A DNA stretch of 64,000 nucleotides from Lingula anatina (GCF_001039355.2 NW_019775591.1:166777-230776); one strand, 5' to 3'; shown: positions 48,691-60,440, counted from the stretch's first letter. Notes: a model not told the origin generated them from the sequence alone. Translations and numbers: made by a program.

Positions 48691-49690
48691 CGTGAGCATG
48701 AGTTTTCCCCTACATGTAGCTCACATCCTTTTTTACCAAGAAGATCCAGGGGTTTAGTTTTTAGGGTTGTAAACGGTTTTTTTTATAGCATTTTAACATC
48801 AGTCGTATCCCTTTTACGCATTTTAAGATATCAGAACTTCAATCAAATTACTGATTCAAGTTTGTTTGACACACAGCTATTTTAAGAGTTATGCATTCCC
48901 GACATTGTCCATGTTATAATTTATAGGCTTAATATCTCTTTATCTCTTAAAATAAGTTCCATATAACATCTGGTTGTTTAGATTTCTTTTGTATAGATGG
49001 ATGGAAATTGCTATAAATTACCGCGTTACTCATCAAATAAAATAATACTGTTGAATTCAGCGCTTAATTTTTTTTAAAGAACAAGCACTGTGACGGGTGA
49101 CACTTCGATACAAAAAGAGGACACTTTATTTGTGCTCAAACGATTTATTGTCTCTACAAAAACTTGTGTGACTGTACGTGCGTATGTATGGTTCAAATCT
49201 GTGAAAAAAACTTAAATAACTGACAAAAAAACCTTAGAGCACATTATATATAGATATGAAGAAACGAACAGATAAATAAATATTAATAAAGTGAATACAT
49301 TAAATAATAAAGAGAAATGCCACACTACATTTGAAATAATCCACGTGTCCACACCCAAATTTTTCTAAGACTTGTAAAAACCACAATATATATATATATA
49401 TACCCAAAACCAAATTTTAACTCCATACAAATTTAACCCTCAAGTGACCGAGTGGGGTCATTTACGATCCCAGCCATATTATTTAATGTGCCATCTCTTT
49501 ATTTTTTATTCGAATTTTCTTTCCTTGCATGAGTTTGTCAGTCTATTAATCCTACAGCATGCTTTCAACGCATGTGTAGCGAACATGCAGCAACTATAAA
49601 CGGATGCTAAACGAATCACTAACGAATCAGAACGAACGTTGAACGACTTTATAGCGCAGCCAACGTTATTGTAGCGCGCCTCTGTCCTGT
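48691..49690. other. AT-rich stretch with no recognised gene
   Basis: AT-rich, with a short TA run near 49388. From about 49550 the sequence becomes rich in GCG and CATGC (AACGCATG, GTAGCGCGCC, GAGCATGCGTG), which may be sub-terminal sequence of the Harbinger remnant that follows. Confidence 0.4.
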
Positions 49691-49800
49691 TCCTAGTGTG
49701 TCCCGAGCATGCGTGTCCCGAGCCTAGCATGTATTCATGGTGTGTTGATAAATGGGTCCTATGTAGCTGCATCACTTTTCCACTTTTGTTGAATAACCGC

Positions 49801-50172
49801 TGCATGGAAAATCTTGACAGACTGCGATTAGAATACGAAACTTCAGTTCTCCAACATTCTCATAACGTCATGGAACTTGCACTCCACCAAGTCTGTGACA
49901 TCAGGAGCATTCTGGCGAACCATTTCCAGGTTTTACTTAGGACAATGCAGCAGAAGCCCAAGACTATTAAAAAGATTGTAATAGCATGCATAATCTTCCA
50001 CAACCTTAGTAGGATCCGGCATCCACGAATGCAGAACCAGCAGCTTGACGTTGCCGAGAACCTGGATCAAGAGTTTGCTCGTGGTGAGTGGAGAAATGGC
50101 CGATATCTAGAGGACACCCGCATCGTCATTGGCAGCAGCAAGACCATAAGGGAAAAAACAGAAATTATCTGA
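49801..50172 (+). pseudogene. Harbinger (HARBI1-like) transposase C-terminal remnant
   Basis: The frame contains ANHFQVLLRTMQQKPKTIKK, then IVIACIIFHNLSRIRHPRM, the conserved end of the PIF/Harbinger DDE nuclease (HN-L-x-R near the C-terminus). It ends at 50172. The earlier DDE residues are not present in frame. A GC-rich end ending GGTGTGACCGGGCCTT at about 52273 could be the right terminus, with the Tc1 element inserted in between. Confidence 0.6.
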
Positions 50173-50570
50173 AGCCGGATCTGTTCTATGGCAAGACCAC
50201 CTCTTTCTTCCCTTTGAAATGATCATTTAAACATAGACTAAATAAGACATTAAATGATACACAGTGGTGCTAAATACCGGTACATTATGTACATGTGATG
50301 TTACTGAAATTAAAGTCACAATCAGGATAAAATTTGTTATTTTAGACGGTCTTATTTTCAGTATTTTTATAGCTTGACTTTTATCAAAATTATCTAAAAA
50401 CAATGGTCGGTTAGAATTGGAAAACAATTACATTGACAGTGTATATCATGTTTATGCTACTCTTTATTATTTTGCTGTTTAATATCACCTTCCCAATGAA
50501 GAAAACGATAAAATGTGTATCCAAGAAAACAAATTTCACTGGTTGCTTTTTACATTATCTGAAGTTTTTA

Positions 50571-51951
50571 CACACACTGGACAAAAGAAGTGTCACCCCC
50601 TAACTCAGAGTAATGAAAGTAGGCAGATCTTGGGTACTTATAATGCCTGGTCTACTTATTATGTGACTAATGAGTATAAAACCGCTATACCATGGAATTG
50701 TATTGTTGGACTTGTACGTGTACAGCAAATATTATTCCTGTCTTCCTCCAATATGGCAAGATACAGGTAATTATCTAACGGCTATAGGTGCAAGTTATTA
50801 ACCTGAAGAGGCGGAATATAAGCAATGTCAGTATATCGATACAATTGAATTGTTTAGTCAGAACCGTGCAGAGGGTCTGGTCTCAGTATAGAAACACTGG
50901 ATCAAGAGACAAATTGTCTCTGATGGGTCGTCCAAGAAAAACTACTGGCCGTAAAGACCGACGACTGATTTTGATGTCCAGGTTGTCAAAATTCGACACT
51001 GCTTGTCAGTTGACAACACAGTGGAACAATTTCACACATAAAAATGTGTCTGTGATAATTGGTAGGCGTCGGTTACATAGAGTGTACGGCAGGGTAGCAA
51101 GACTGAAACCTCTTTTAGCGTTACAAAACAGGCAACGTAGAGTGAACTAGGGACAACAAGATCTGGAACTGGACAGTCCATGACAATTGGTCCTACATAT
51201 TGTTTTCTGATGATTGTCGCTTTGGTCTTACCTCTGATGGCAGACGGGTACGATGCTAGCGAACTGCTGGTAAAGCATCGAAACCACATGTACTTAATTT
51301 TCGAACCCAGAGCAGCATATTCATCATGGAGTGGGGCTGCATCAGCATCCATGGCGTGGGCGAATTGATAGTGGTTGATGAAAACATGAATAACTAGAAA
51401 TATATCGATGTTTTGGAGTCAAGCTTGCTACCAACTATTACTAACATGTTTGGTGACAGGAATAATCCATTTGTTCACCAGGATGACAATGTTCCTTGTC
51501 ACAGGACCAGAGCAGTTGATGATTGGTTTGACCAACAGGACATTCGCAGGGTGATGTGGCTTGCCCTCAGTCCGGTTGAAAACATAATAGAAAATGTGTG
51601 GAATGATATGTCAAAACTTTGGATAAATGCCCGTCTAACAAGCAGAGAAACTCTGTTATATTCAGTGTTTCATGCTTGGGCCAGCATAAGCCCCGAACGC
51701 ATCAGACAATTATATGAATCCTTGCTTCGTAGACTGGTACCTATTATTAGGTCACGTGGCTATGCCACTAAGTACTAATTTTGGACTTGAAATTGCATAT
51801 TTTGGTAGAATGTATATTTTGTTCTCATTTTGTGATTTTTTGTGAAATTTGATGTTAATAAAATGATACCAGGAGCATATCATTCCACAGTCATTTATCT
51901 CCCCCATAGTATTGGCTCAGTAGGGGTGACACTTCTTTTGTCCAGTGTGTG
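50571..51951 (+). mobile_element. Tc1/mariner element, complete with TIRs
   Basis: The left TIR CACACACTGGACAAAAGAAG continues TGTCACCCC; the right end is its exact inverse up to that block, with TA target duplications at 50569-50570 and 51952-51953. Total length is 1381 bp. Confidence 0.93.
50770..51778 (+). pseudogene. Tc1 transposase, inactivated
   Basis: Fragments in three frames: helix-turn-helix part with TVQRVWSQYRNTGS and GRPRKT (50788-51150), catalytic start FSDDCRFGL (about 51205), and HQDDNVPCHRTRAV through SPVENIIENVWNDM to the C-terminal NYATKY-like end (51413-51778). The catalytic triad residues D, D and E are recognisable, with E in VENIIENVW. Frameshifts near 51150 and 51250 and a stop near 51370-51400 break the frame, so it is not autonomous. 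Confidence 0.88.
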
Positions 51952-52273
51952 TATATAGAGAACGAGTCACGTGATCATTGCTGACTGAGGAACGCTATTT
52001 CTGCGCTCAGTGCGTGCTGAATGCACGGGTCGTTCGTTCCCTGCGCCAAAAACCCGTTGTGCATACGTTGGATTTTTTTTACACGTTTGTTCTATATTCG
52101 TTCTTCATGCGCCCTTTATACGCAAAATACGCCAACAAAACGCTATGTATTTGCTATTAACTCGCACTTTTCTGGCAAATTATGTCAGAAGTTGGACGCA
52201 TAGCAGCGCATTTGGCTTACTTTCATGCGCAATGCATGCGTACCTCGTGCGTTCTGTAGGTGTGACCGGGCCT

Positions 52274-53549
52274 TTACAAGCACCGCTCACACTAATCCAC
52301 ATTTATTAAAGATTTCGAACACATCACTGTGGTCGGAACCGATATCTCCGCCTTCATCATCCGCGGTGGCCCTTGATGTTCTTCTATAACACGTGCAATA
52401 AGATATTGCCTCCTGCCAACCACAGGGAATAACAACCCACAAGGAATAACATTGTTCAAAGAAAGCGAAAGTGGTTCATTGGAGCAAGTTGGTTAGGGAA
52501 ATTTTAAAGAGAAATTATCTCCCTTCGTACATTATTATCCAACGTTCAGCTTTTATTTATTTTCGATCTTAAATAATTTCTATATAATTTTATTTCAGGA
52601 GGGCGAAAGGTGATATCAGTAAGACTGCGTTTAGTCCCCGGACACTTGTGAGTATAACCACGGCTGAGAACATCAGACTCCATGTACCCTTTTTATTCTT
52701 TCTTTTTTTATTTTTAAATATACAACATTAAATTTGGAGAGAGGGAAAAAGAGAGAGAACGAGAAAAAGAGGGGGAGAAGAGTTTGTCCAACGTAGCAAT
52801 CGGGCCGTAACTTTTTCTGTAGCCGTCTTTACATGCACAACCAAAAATCTTAAATCTACATAATATAATAAGTAATATTATGCAGTGGCAGATTAAAAGG
52901 GGTGGGGTGAGGGGGGTCCTCAGCTCCCCCTTCAATTTCTGTAAAAAAAGTACACCAATGGCCCCCTCTTGGAATTAGAATTTTGACTAACCGAATCATA
53001 GTTCTAAACCGGACCAACTGTACTGTCCGTCCTCCAAATTACCAAACTTTTCGGGGCCCTTCAGCAGGCCCCGAACCCCAAGCCAAGGGGGAATAGGGTC
53101 GGCTTCTCATCCGCGGATCCCCTTTCACTTAATCCTAGATCCGCCCCTGTTATGCATACTTGTATGGGGGCATAATTGGTTTTGAAGGTGTGAAACAGTT
53201 GGCAATTTCAGTACAAAGTTCCATTAACTTTGCTAAATTTGATCTGAAGTTTACAAAGTTTGATAATCTTCGCACTGACATATTCCAGCATCTATGAAGA
53301 AAAACATACCATGAACAATTTGTCCCCAAGAGACACCAAAACACCTTGATATATAACAGCCGCAGAGTTAGTCTGTTTAGACAGTAGTTAGTCTTAGTCT
53401 GTTTAGACAGTAGTTAGTCTGTTTAGACAGTAGATGATCAGTTTTTACAACGCTTTGAACAATGTAAATAAAAGTAACTTGTAAATTTCTTTGATCAACA
53501 CGAGAGAGAATTGTGCAGTAAATGGAGATCATATTTGTCAAAAAAAGTA

Positions 53550-53597
<48 letters not shown>

Positions 53598-53800
53598 TAA
53601 TAAATAAATGAAACAAAACGACACCTTTTTGCAATGCTATCTGAATTTCATATAAACAGCAATATTGTTTCACATAATTTCAAATCCTAATTTCGGATTT
53701 CAAAAGTTCATTTCTTGTGAAAGATCGATTCCCAATGATTTTTCCAAATGTCATTTAAGGATTGAAAAAGTGCTGCGCTTTTTATCTTCGAACATTAGAA
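52274..53800. repeat. Inverted copy of the GGATCCAGG repeat, and AAT microsatellite
   Basis: About 52720-53460 is the reverse complement of material at 23820-24560 (GTAACTTTTTCTGTAGCCG, CCGAATCATAGTTCTAAACC). A three-times-repeated TCTGTTTAGACAGTAGTTAG lies at 53370-53430, and an (AAT)n tract at about 53553-53598. No gene was seen. Confidence 0.6.
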
Positions 53801-53960
53801 CTATTGCAGATTAGGATCGAACTCCTGTGGGGCAATCTTGCTGTCATCATTGACGTCCATGTCGTCAAACATGACATCCTTTGCGGCCCTTTTCCCGTTC
53901 GTGCAAGTACAGGAATAGACCACGCGATGCGCAAAGACCCATCCATATCTGTCTATTTTT
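53801..53960 (-). CDS. EF-hand terminal exon, module 5 (diverged)
   Basis: After the acceptor TTGTTAAG the exon stays open for 52 residues: YGWVFAHR, SCTCTNGKRAAKDV, loop DVNDDSKIAPQE, FDPNLQ, stop. Gly at loop position 6 is Ser and position 9 is Ala, so calcium affinity is doubtful. It is the partner of the broken Diedel-like copy 5, yet its own frame is intact. Confidence 0.5.
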
Positions 53961-54099
53961 CTTAACAAATAATGCAAACATCTACTTTAATTCGTGTGAA
54001 CATATTACTTTTCAGGTATTCTCTACCATATACTGTACCAGCTCAGCCAAGATCTTATGTATTCTTTGTCATTATTTTTAAAACTATAATTCATTTTTT

Positions 54100-55299
54100 C
54101 ACAATCATTTACTTCTCAATAATAATAATAATATAATAATAATAATAATAATGATTGTTAATATATTTATCATTATTATTATTTCAAAAAAGAACTTGTA
54201 CAGAAAAGCAAGATAAATACCCGTGTATAAATTATCACAGGACCCTGTGATGGTATGATTGATAGGGAGAGCTTTAAGATACAAATACGTCCACCACGAG
54301 CGTTCTTGTATATAGAAGTTTTGGACGTACATCACTGATGTTCAAATTGGCAAGATGATAAGGCAGAACATGCACGTAATGTGCAGTTCACACAAGCAGC
54401 AAAGTAAACATAGCTCACCAATATTTCACCTTTATGTCACCCGTTTAAAGTTTAATACATGTACATAAGCACGCTCTTTATATATTGTTGCGGCGTATCA
54501 TTAAAATGCCATTTCAAGTCTTAAACTTTTAGATGAAATGTTGGCCAAAGTAGAAACACCAATTCCTACATGTACGTTTTATTTCTGAGCTACTGCGGTA
54601 CAGTCGCGTCGAGTCTTTGAGTATGACGTCAAGAGCAAACAATTTATAGCATCTATATACGGCCAAGCAGAAAAGGTAATTTTAGGTTATACGTCACTTC
54701 CGGCCTTCCTTGTTTAGTAAGTTTGAAGCGAGAAGATTTGCATATAAGAGAAAAATGAGTTTATTTTTTCAATTTTGGATCATTTGAAAATTTTTAATAA
54801 ATTTTAGAAATTAATTTGTTCATCTACTTTTAATTTGATGTGTTATTTTTCATATCAAGGTGACATTTTACTGCCTGAGGCCAGTTTTACATGCCCTCCC
54901 CCCTGCTGCATTTTTGTGCTTATTTTGGTCGACTGGCAGCAGCACCTTACGGGTCATGTCATGTCACTGGAAGGCTATACCATTAATGTACCCTGATTTG
55001 TCACAGCCAACCTTTCATCAATTGCATCATTGTGCATATTCTAATAGATTTCAGCCCTAATAAAAACGTCGTAGTCTACGTTACCGTCTGGCTGTACGGT
55101 TATCAAGAAAGGCAGCCGCCATATTGTATAGACAGACAAAGGGTAGACAACGGTAACTAAGAAACCTTTCTTTTTCATTCATTACGCATGGGTACGATGA
55201 AACTCTAGAGTTAGCGAGTGGTCTGACCAGTCGTTAAATATCTATGGTAACAACGACACAATAACGAGAGGGAGAACTAGCGATAGCTTCTTGCAACGG
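54100..55299. other. Stretch without a recognised gene
   Basis: It contains AAT repeats (54118-54152) and, at about 54190-54480, a diverged version of the sequence upstream of the EF-hand exon in modules 2-4. From 54670 to 55260 the sequence is unrelated to the other modules and has no convincing coding region. Confidence 0.45.
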
Positions 55300-55692
55300 G
55301 TCCTGGCAATTAAACCCCAGAGCGGAGATTTTATCCATTAAATGGCTCTTGTGGAGGCGGTGAGGCCATCAGGAGATTAACCGGCTTGCTTTTTAGTGGG
55401 GTCGGCCATATTAAGTCCGCAGGTCAGTTCGTCTACAAGTCATCTGTTCTGAATGCGATTAAAGTGATCCGCCAACAAAATATGGTCTACCCCGCTTAAA
55501 AACAAGCCCTTTAATCCCCTGACGGTCTCTCCGTATCAACATGCAGTCGCTCCATTAAACGGATAAAATCTCGGCTCCGATGATTAATTGGACCTGCAGG
55601 GACGGCGCGTGTGGAGGCGGGGAGACCATCAGGAGACTAGCGGCATCGTCTTCAAGTGGGTCGGCCATATTTAGCCAGCGGATCTGTTAGTC

Positions 55693-55740
<48 letters not shown>
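55300..55740. repeat. Foldback block downstream of copy 5
   Basis: Diverged version of the block after copies 1-4, with GGGGTCGGCCATATTAAGTCCGC, GGACCTGCAGGGACGGCGCG and GGAGACCATCAGGAG stretches in both orientations, then a GA tract. Confidence 0.6.
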
Positions 55741-55742
<2 letters not shown>

Positions 55743-55784
55743 TATTTCATCATACTCTATTTTCGAGCCGCAGTCCGCTCTACA

Positions 55785-56302
55785 TTAACGTTCACATTTG
55801 CAGCCAAATATGTTACATTTTCCATATGAACAGTAAGGGGTTCCCTGGAATGGAAATCGTAAATCAATTACTCTCTCTCCCTCTCTCTTTCTCTCTGCTC
55901 TATCCCCCTCCTAGGCACACCCCCACCTTCACTGCACACGCATACAAACGAACTGGCACGCACACAAACATGTATCTACAGAATGATTTTCTGACCACCA
56001 TTTACTGTACGTATCAAATTCTAATAAACAATATAAAATTGGACTTCTAGCTTTGTCGCACATTTATAACTAAAATGTGCGGTATTATTTTTTCCTGTAA
56101 TGCAAAGTTCGCCTAATACAACACGTGTTGTCAATGTGTTTTGAATGCACTTCCCGATGAAATTCCCCGGTACTAGTAGACCCACCAACGTGCAGTCTGG
56201 GCAGAACCCTTTCGATTTGGTGCCACAGCAGTCAGATTCAGCTTCCTGCATTACAGCTGCCAGACCCAACGCAACTAACGCAAAAATGGCAAAAGTAATC
56301 AT
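55785..56302 (-). pseudogene. Diedel-like copy 5, truncated by a stop codon
   Basis: Exon 2 (56186-56302) is intact: signal peptide ending QEAES, then CC-x7-C-x2-C, ending at a TTG/GTGGGT junction. The third exon starts at 55844 after CATTCCAG and keeps YCSYGKCNIFGCKC, but a TAA at 55785-55787 stands where copies 3-4 have a serine codon. The last two cysteines are lost, and the normal stop downstream is also absent. The product would be 58 residues. TATAAATA (56612-56619) and the untranslated exon ending at 56547 are preserved, so it may still be transcribed. Confidence 0.75.
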
Positions 56303-56546
56303 CTTCTAAAATGTGAAATGACAATATGATTTTGACATGAAGACAAAAATTACGGAATTTCAGAGGACAGAGGAGCTAACATCTTTTCTGTCAACAGCTA
56401 TACTAAACTTTCAGAGGCACGCCGACAATAAAGACTTGACAATTCATACGGTGTTCTCTAAAACTCAGTGTGCAAAAGGGCAATCGGCGTCCTTACATAC
56501 TATGCAGCATTTTAATAAGATTTCACCGACACAATTTTTTTTTTAC

Positions 56547-56619
56547 CTAAATGATCCTTGATAACTTCTCTCTCAGTCTCGAAATGATTGAAATACGTCC
56601 ACAGTTTGAGTTATTTATA
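56547..56619 (-). promoter_or_regulatory. TATA box and untranslated exon, copy 5
   Basis: TATAAATA on the minus strand (56612-56619), followed by CTCAAACTGTGGACG and the untranslated exon ending CATTTAG/GTAAAA. The spacing matches copy 1. Confidence 0.6.
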
Positions 56620-57649
56620 CGGTTTCAACAGCAGTGCAACTAAGTCAAGGCAGCGGCTTTTGAAGTAGTGTAAACAGCTGTATCCTGAAGAGATCAAAAC
56701 ATTTGTAACGGAAATTAAAGGTTTGTACTGGTACAGGTATTTTACAATGATTTACCTAAGTCTGGATTATAATAAAACGACTGGTTCGGCAATGCCTAGA
56801 ATGATTATTGAGACTGATTTTCATTTGTGGAAATTATTTTCATCACAAAGACAATCTTTAGGTTTTATGAATGTGCATTTTAAAAAATCTTGCTTCATCC
56901 GGTTGAACGTAATCATTAGACAAAACATCATCAATTCATCAACGAAACAAAGGATTCAGAGGTCTGGTGATTTTTTTTTACTGAAAACCCCCCAAAAATA
57001 GGCGAAAAAAGTGGTGACACTGTATTCTGTTTAGTTGCACCGGTGAAGTGGAACACGTTGCCTGTTAACCTACAACAAATAAAATCACAGGGAACATTTT
57101 AGGAGCTGATGCACGTTTGATATTTGTTTGCAGGTTCAAATTCTTGAAAGTTCATTGATTTTTTGATAGAAAAGATTTCTTATGATTGCATTTGATTACC
57201 ATTACAGGAAAAACGTATAAACAGAGGGTGGTTAAGTCAGTCGCAGTGTAACAGGAATGGACGTCCTACCGGGTAAGAATGAAGTGCGACTCCCATATGA
57301 TTTGTACAGGTTAGTTGGTGTATTGGGGTAATTAAAATTCATTTGTAAATAATTTCCATCAATATGGGAGAAAATTGTGCAGTGAAAACAGGTTTGAGGT
57401 TGGCGGTAGTTTCAATAAAGACTAGAAGACGAAATGGATCTCACCCATAAAGATAAAAAATGAACTAGATGGTGTCGATGGGTAGCCATCGCATATCCCC
57501 GCATTTCCCCATAGAGCAGATCTCCTCTATTGACCAATTACCACACACGCACGTACACACGCACGTACGCACACAAATACACACACACCACTGCTTTACC
57601 CAAAGGTATTTAAAAATATAAATGTTAAAAAAATATACAATGTTAAAAG

Positions 57650-58090
57650 AATTTAGAATCAACCAACCCCCAGGGACAGCTCAACCCCCTGTTGCACTAA
57701 AATTCAAAAGTTCCCATGCTGGGTATACTAATCACCAAAGTTTCAACTTTCTACCTGCAATGGTCTAGGAGAAAATAGCAGAAATAACAATGTGAAAAGA
57801 ATTCAGATTCAACCAGCCCCCGGGAACAGCCCAACCCCTTGTTGCACTAAAATTCCAAAGTGTATACATATCCACACCAGTGATGATGTATTTTCCAATT
57901 CCCATAGTTTCAATTTCCTATCGCTAACGGTCTAGGAGGAGACAGCAGAAATTACTGTGCCATAAGTATTTAGAATCAAACCCCCCGGGGACAGCTCTAC
58001 ACCCTGTGGCACTAAAATTCCAAAGTGCCCATGCACCTCCTTGATGATGGGTATACAAATCACAAAATTTTCGACTTCCTTATTCTAATA
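57650..58090. repeat. Diffuse tandem repeat, about 110-160 bp units
   Basis: AGAATCAACCAACCCCCAGGGACAGC, GCACTAAAATTCCAAAG and GGTCTAGGAGGAGATAGCAG-like stretches occur in order three times here and at least twice at 60020-60350. The intervening 58090-60000 looks like inserted DNA. Confidence 0.65.
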
Positions 58091-58229
58091 GTCTATATAC
58101 CCTAGGTTCTAGATTCCGGTATTGCCAGCTCAATCTTGATTTCATATATAACCCATATCAGCAATACCAGGCTCTAGCGAACACCGTCAATTCGTGGGCG
58201 TTCTTCTTCAAAATTTTGCCTGGGGCGCT

Positions 58230-58335
58230 TCCATATTTGGAAGTCACAAGTCCAGTACGTCACAGCTTTGTCCCCCTGGAGCTCCCATATTTGGAAGTCA
58301 TGTCTCGTACGTAACAGCTTTGCCCGCCTGGAGCT
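58230..58335. repeat. Two-copy direct repeat, about 52 bp
   Basis: CCATATTTGGAAGTCA...GTACGT(C/A)ACAGCTTTG(T/C)CC..CCTGGAGCT is present twice in a row. Overlapping frames on both strands are explained by this repeat. Confidence 0.7.
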
Positions 58336-58889
58336 GCCTTTCCCGCCTTGCGCTGATGTTATTTCGTGCGGACGAGACAAAAAGCAAAGTGGCTGACGCG
58401 GAGTTTGAAGTTTTAACTAAGAATATCTTGCCAGCAGTCAAAGGTCAGTACCACAACACAAGCAACATTCTGCTTTAAAAACTGATTTTGGTGTAGTCAT
58501 TGCGCAGCCCTTATAGTGGTATCGGGCATAAAGTGTAGCTGTCAAACTTGGCACACGGCAAGCCCGTGTATTGTGTTTATATAAGAGCAAATGTTCTTTG
58601 ATAAGCAAAAAATACAAAAACATTGGATATACCTTTTTCTTTTAGAAACATATTATTTATTTTTCACTTTGCATATCTTCAATGCAGTAAATAAAATTAA
58701 ATAAAGCAGAATTAAATCTGTTTTTCGTTTCATTTTGGTCTGGTGACATTTAACTGCAGTTTCACTGCGGAGCAGTTCTATTTGATTGACGGAAATCTAA
58801 CATGGCAACTGTTCGTCAGAGCTAGTAAAAGTGACTCCATCACAAGATATATTTAATACTTAACACGTTGCTCTGACACTCAGGGTAAT

Positions 58890-59480
58890 GGTCTAGCCCC
58901 ATAGAGCCCGTCACCGCATATGTGCGGTTCAATTATCGCTTACCCCAAAAGCCCAGAACTGCATATGTGCGTATCTTGGAAAGATCGTCTTCTGTACTGT
59001 TTTGTATCGTGAGTCATGAAATGATACATAGTTTAACATCCGGGTATGTTTCTTGTCTCTCATTGCCACCATTTTTAAAGGCGATAGAAATATATATGAG
59101 CGAGAAAACGGCGATTTTCAAGACTTAGTTGGAGAAAGTAAAATCAAAATGGCGGCTCCTCGCTACGGTAGGGACTTGCGAAGGGATACTGTTATTGAAA
59201 TGATTGAAAACCCGGACTTTGATGAGAAGTTTTCGTGTGACAGTGACATAGACAGTGACGATGATATTCATTTATTTATGATATAAAGGACGATAGAAAT
59301 ATATATGAGCGAGAAATCGGCGATTTTCTAGACTTAGCTGGAGAAAGTAAAATCACTACGGAAGTGGCCTGCGAATGGATACTGTTATTGAAATGCTTGA
59401 AAACTACGACACTGATCAGGTGTTTTCGAGGGACAATGATATAGACATTGGGGCTGATATTCCTTTATTCATGATATAAG
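58890..59480 (+). pseudogene. Possible DNA-transposon N-terminus, tandemly duplicated
   Basis: A frame from the ATG at 59149 encodes MAAPRYGRDLRRDT...DFDEKFSCDSDIDSDDD and stops at 59286. The same sequence, diverged and frameshifted, repeats over 59287-59480. The acidic DSDIDSDDD stretch and the upstream CCCCATAGAGCCCGTCACCG with repeated CATATGTGCG resemble the start of piggyBac-type transposons, but no catalytic domain follows. The assignment is weak. Confidence 0.3.
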
Positions 59481-60019
59481 TTTTAAAGATGTTTTTGTCA
59501 TAGATGGTGTTAAAATTTGACTTCAATTCAGCTCTGGCTACGATGTTCAGGTGAGCTGAAAAGCTGGCTCAAGTAGATATACCTGATAGCAAAACGAGCA
59601 TAACTTGTAAATTAATGGAGATATCTTGCTGAAATTTCCTGGATTGAAAGTTACTATAATTGACATCATCTCTGTGAATTTTCAAACAAATGTATGGAGA
59701 AATAAAAAATTGATGTGCATAAGAAAAATCAACTTTGTTTTATTTCATCCATTACCAAATGAAAATGTAGTTTTTAACCGGCCATAACTCTTGATGCTGC
59801 ATGTTGAATTTAAATGTAATTCTATTTTCGTTTAGCTTGAAATATTGGCTTTTTAAAAATGTATACTTTGTATGGGTAATAAAGGCAAACAAATAAATTA
59901 TGGGCAATTTACTGAAGTGACCCGGCTTTTCAAGGCTAGCTCACAGAATTTATTGGGCACAGCAGAACTTTATGGGTCAGCATTAACTGGATCCTATGGG
60001 GCTAGGGCAGATGGCAGAA

Positions 60020-60440
60020 ATTACATTGTCTGAAGAATTTAGGATCAACCACCCCCAGGGTACAGCCCAACCCCCGGTGGCACTAAAATTCCAAAGTGCC
60101 CATGCATATCCCTGATGATGGGTAAATTATTCACCAAAGTTTCAGTTTCTTTACTCTGATGGTCTAGAAGGAGATAGCAGAAATTTCAATGTGATAAAAA
60201 TTTAGAATCAACCACCCCCGGGGACAGCCCTGTGGCACTAAAATTCCAATGTGTCCATGCACAACCCTAAAGATGGGTTTACCAATTCCCAAAGTTTCAA
60301 CTTCCTAACTGCAGGAGAAGATAGAGGAGATAGGAGGAGATAGCGGAAATTACTAACACACAGACTCACGGACGCACAGACGCACGGACGCACAGACGCA
60401 CGGACGGGCGGGATAACATGATCCCCGACTTTTGTCCCAA
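60020..60440. repeat. Tandem repeat ending in GACGCACG array
   Basis: Second block of the 57650 repeat family. It finishes with CACGGACGCACAGACGCACG repeats (60363-60410) and GGGATAACATGATCCCCGAC. Similar terminal arrays are common in molluscan repeats, to my knowledge. Confidence 0.6.

Noticed and set aside
60363-60410. GACGCACG array as a possible CRISPR-like repeat
   Set aside because: Simple short tandem repeat without unique spacers in a eukaryotic sequence.
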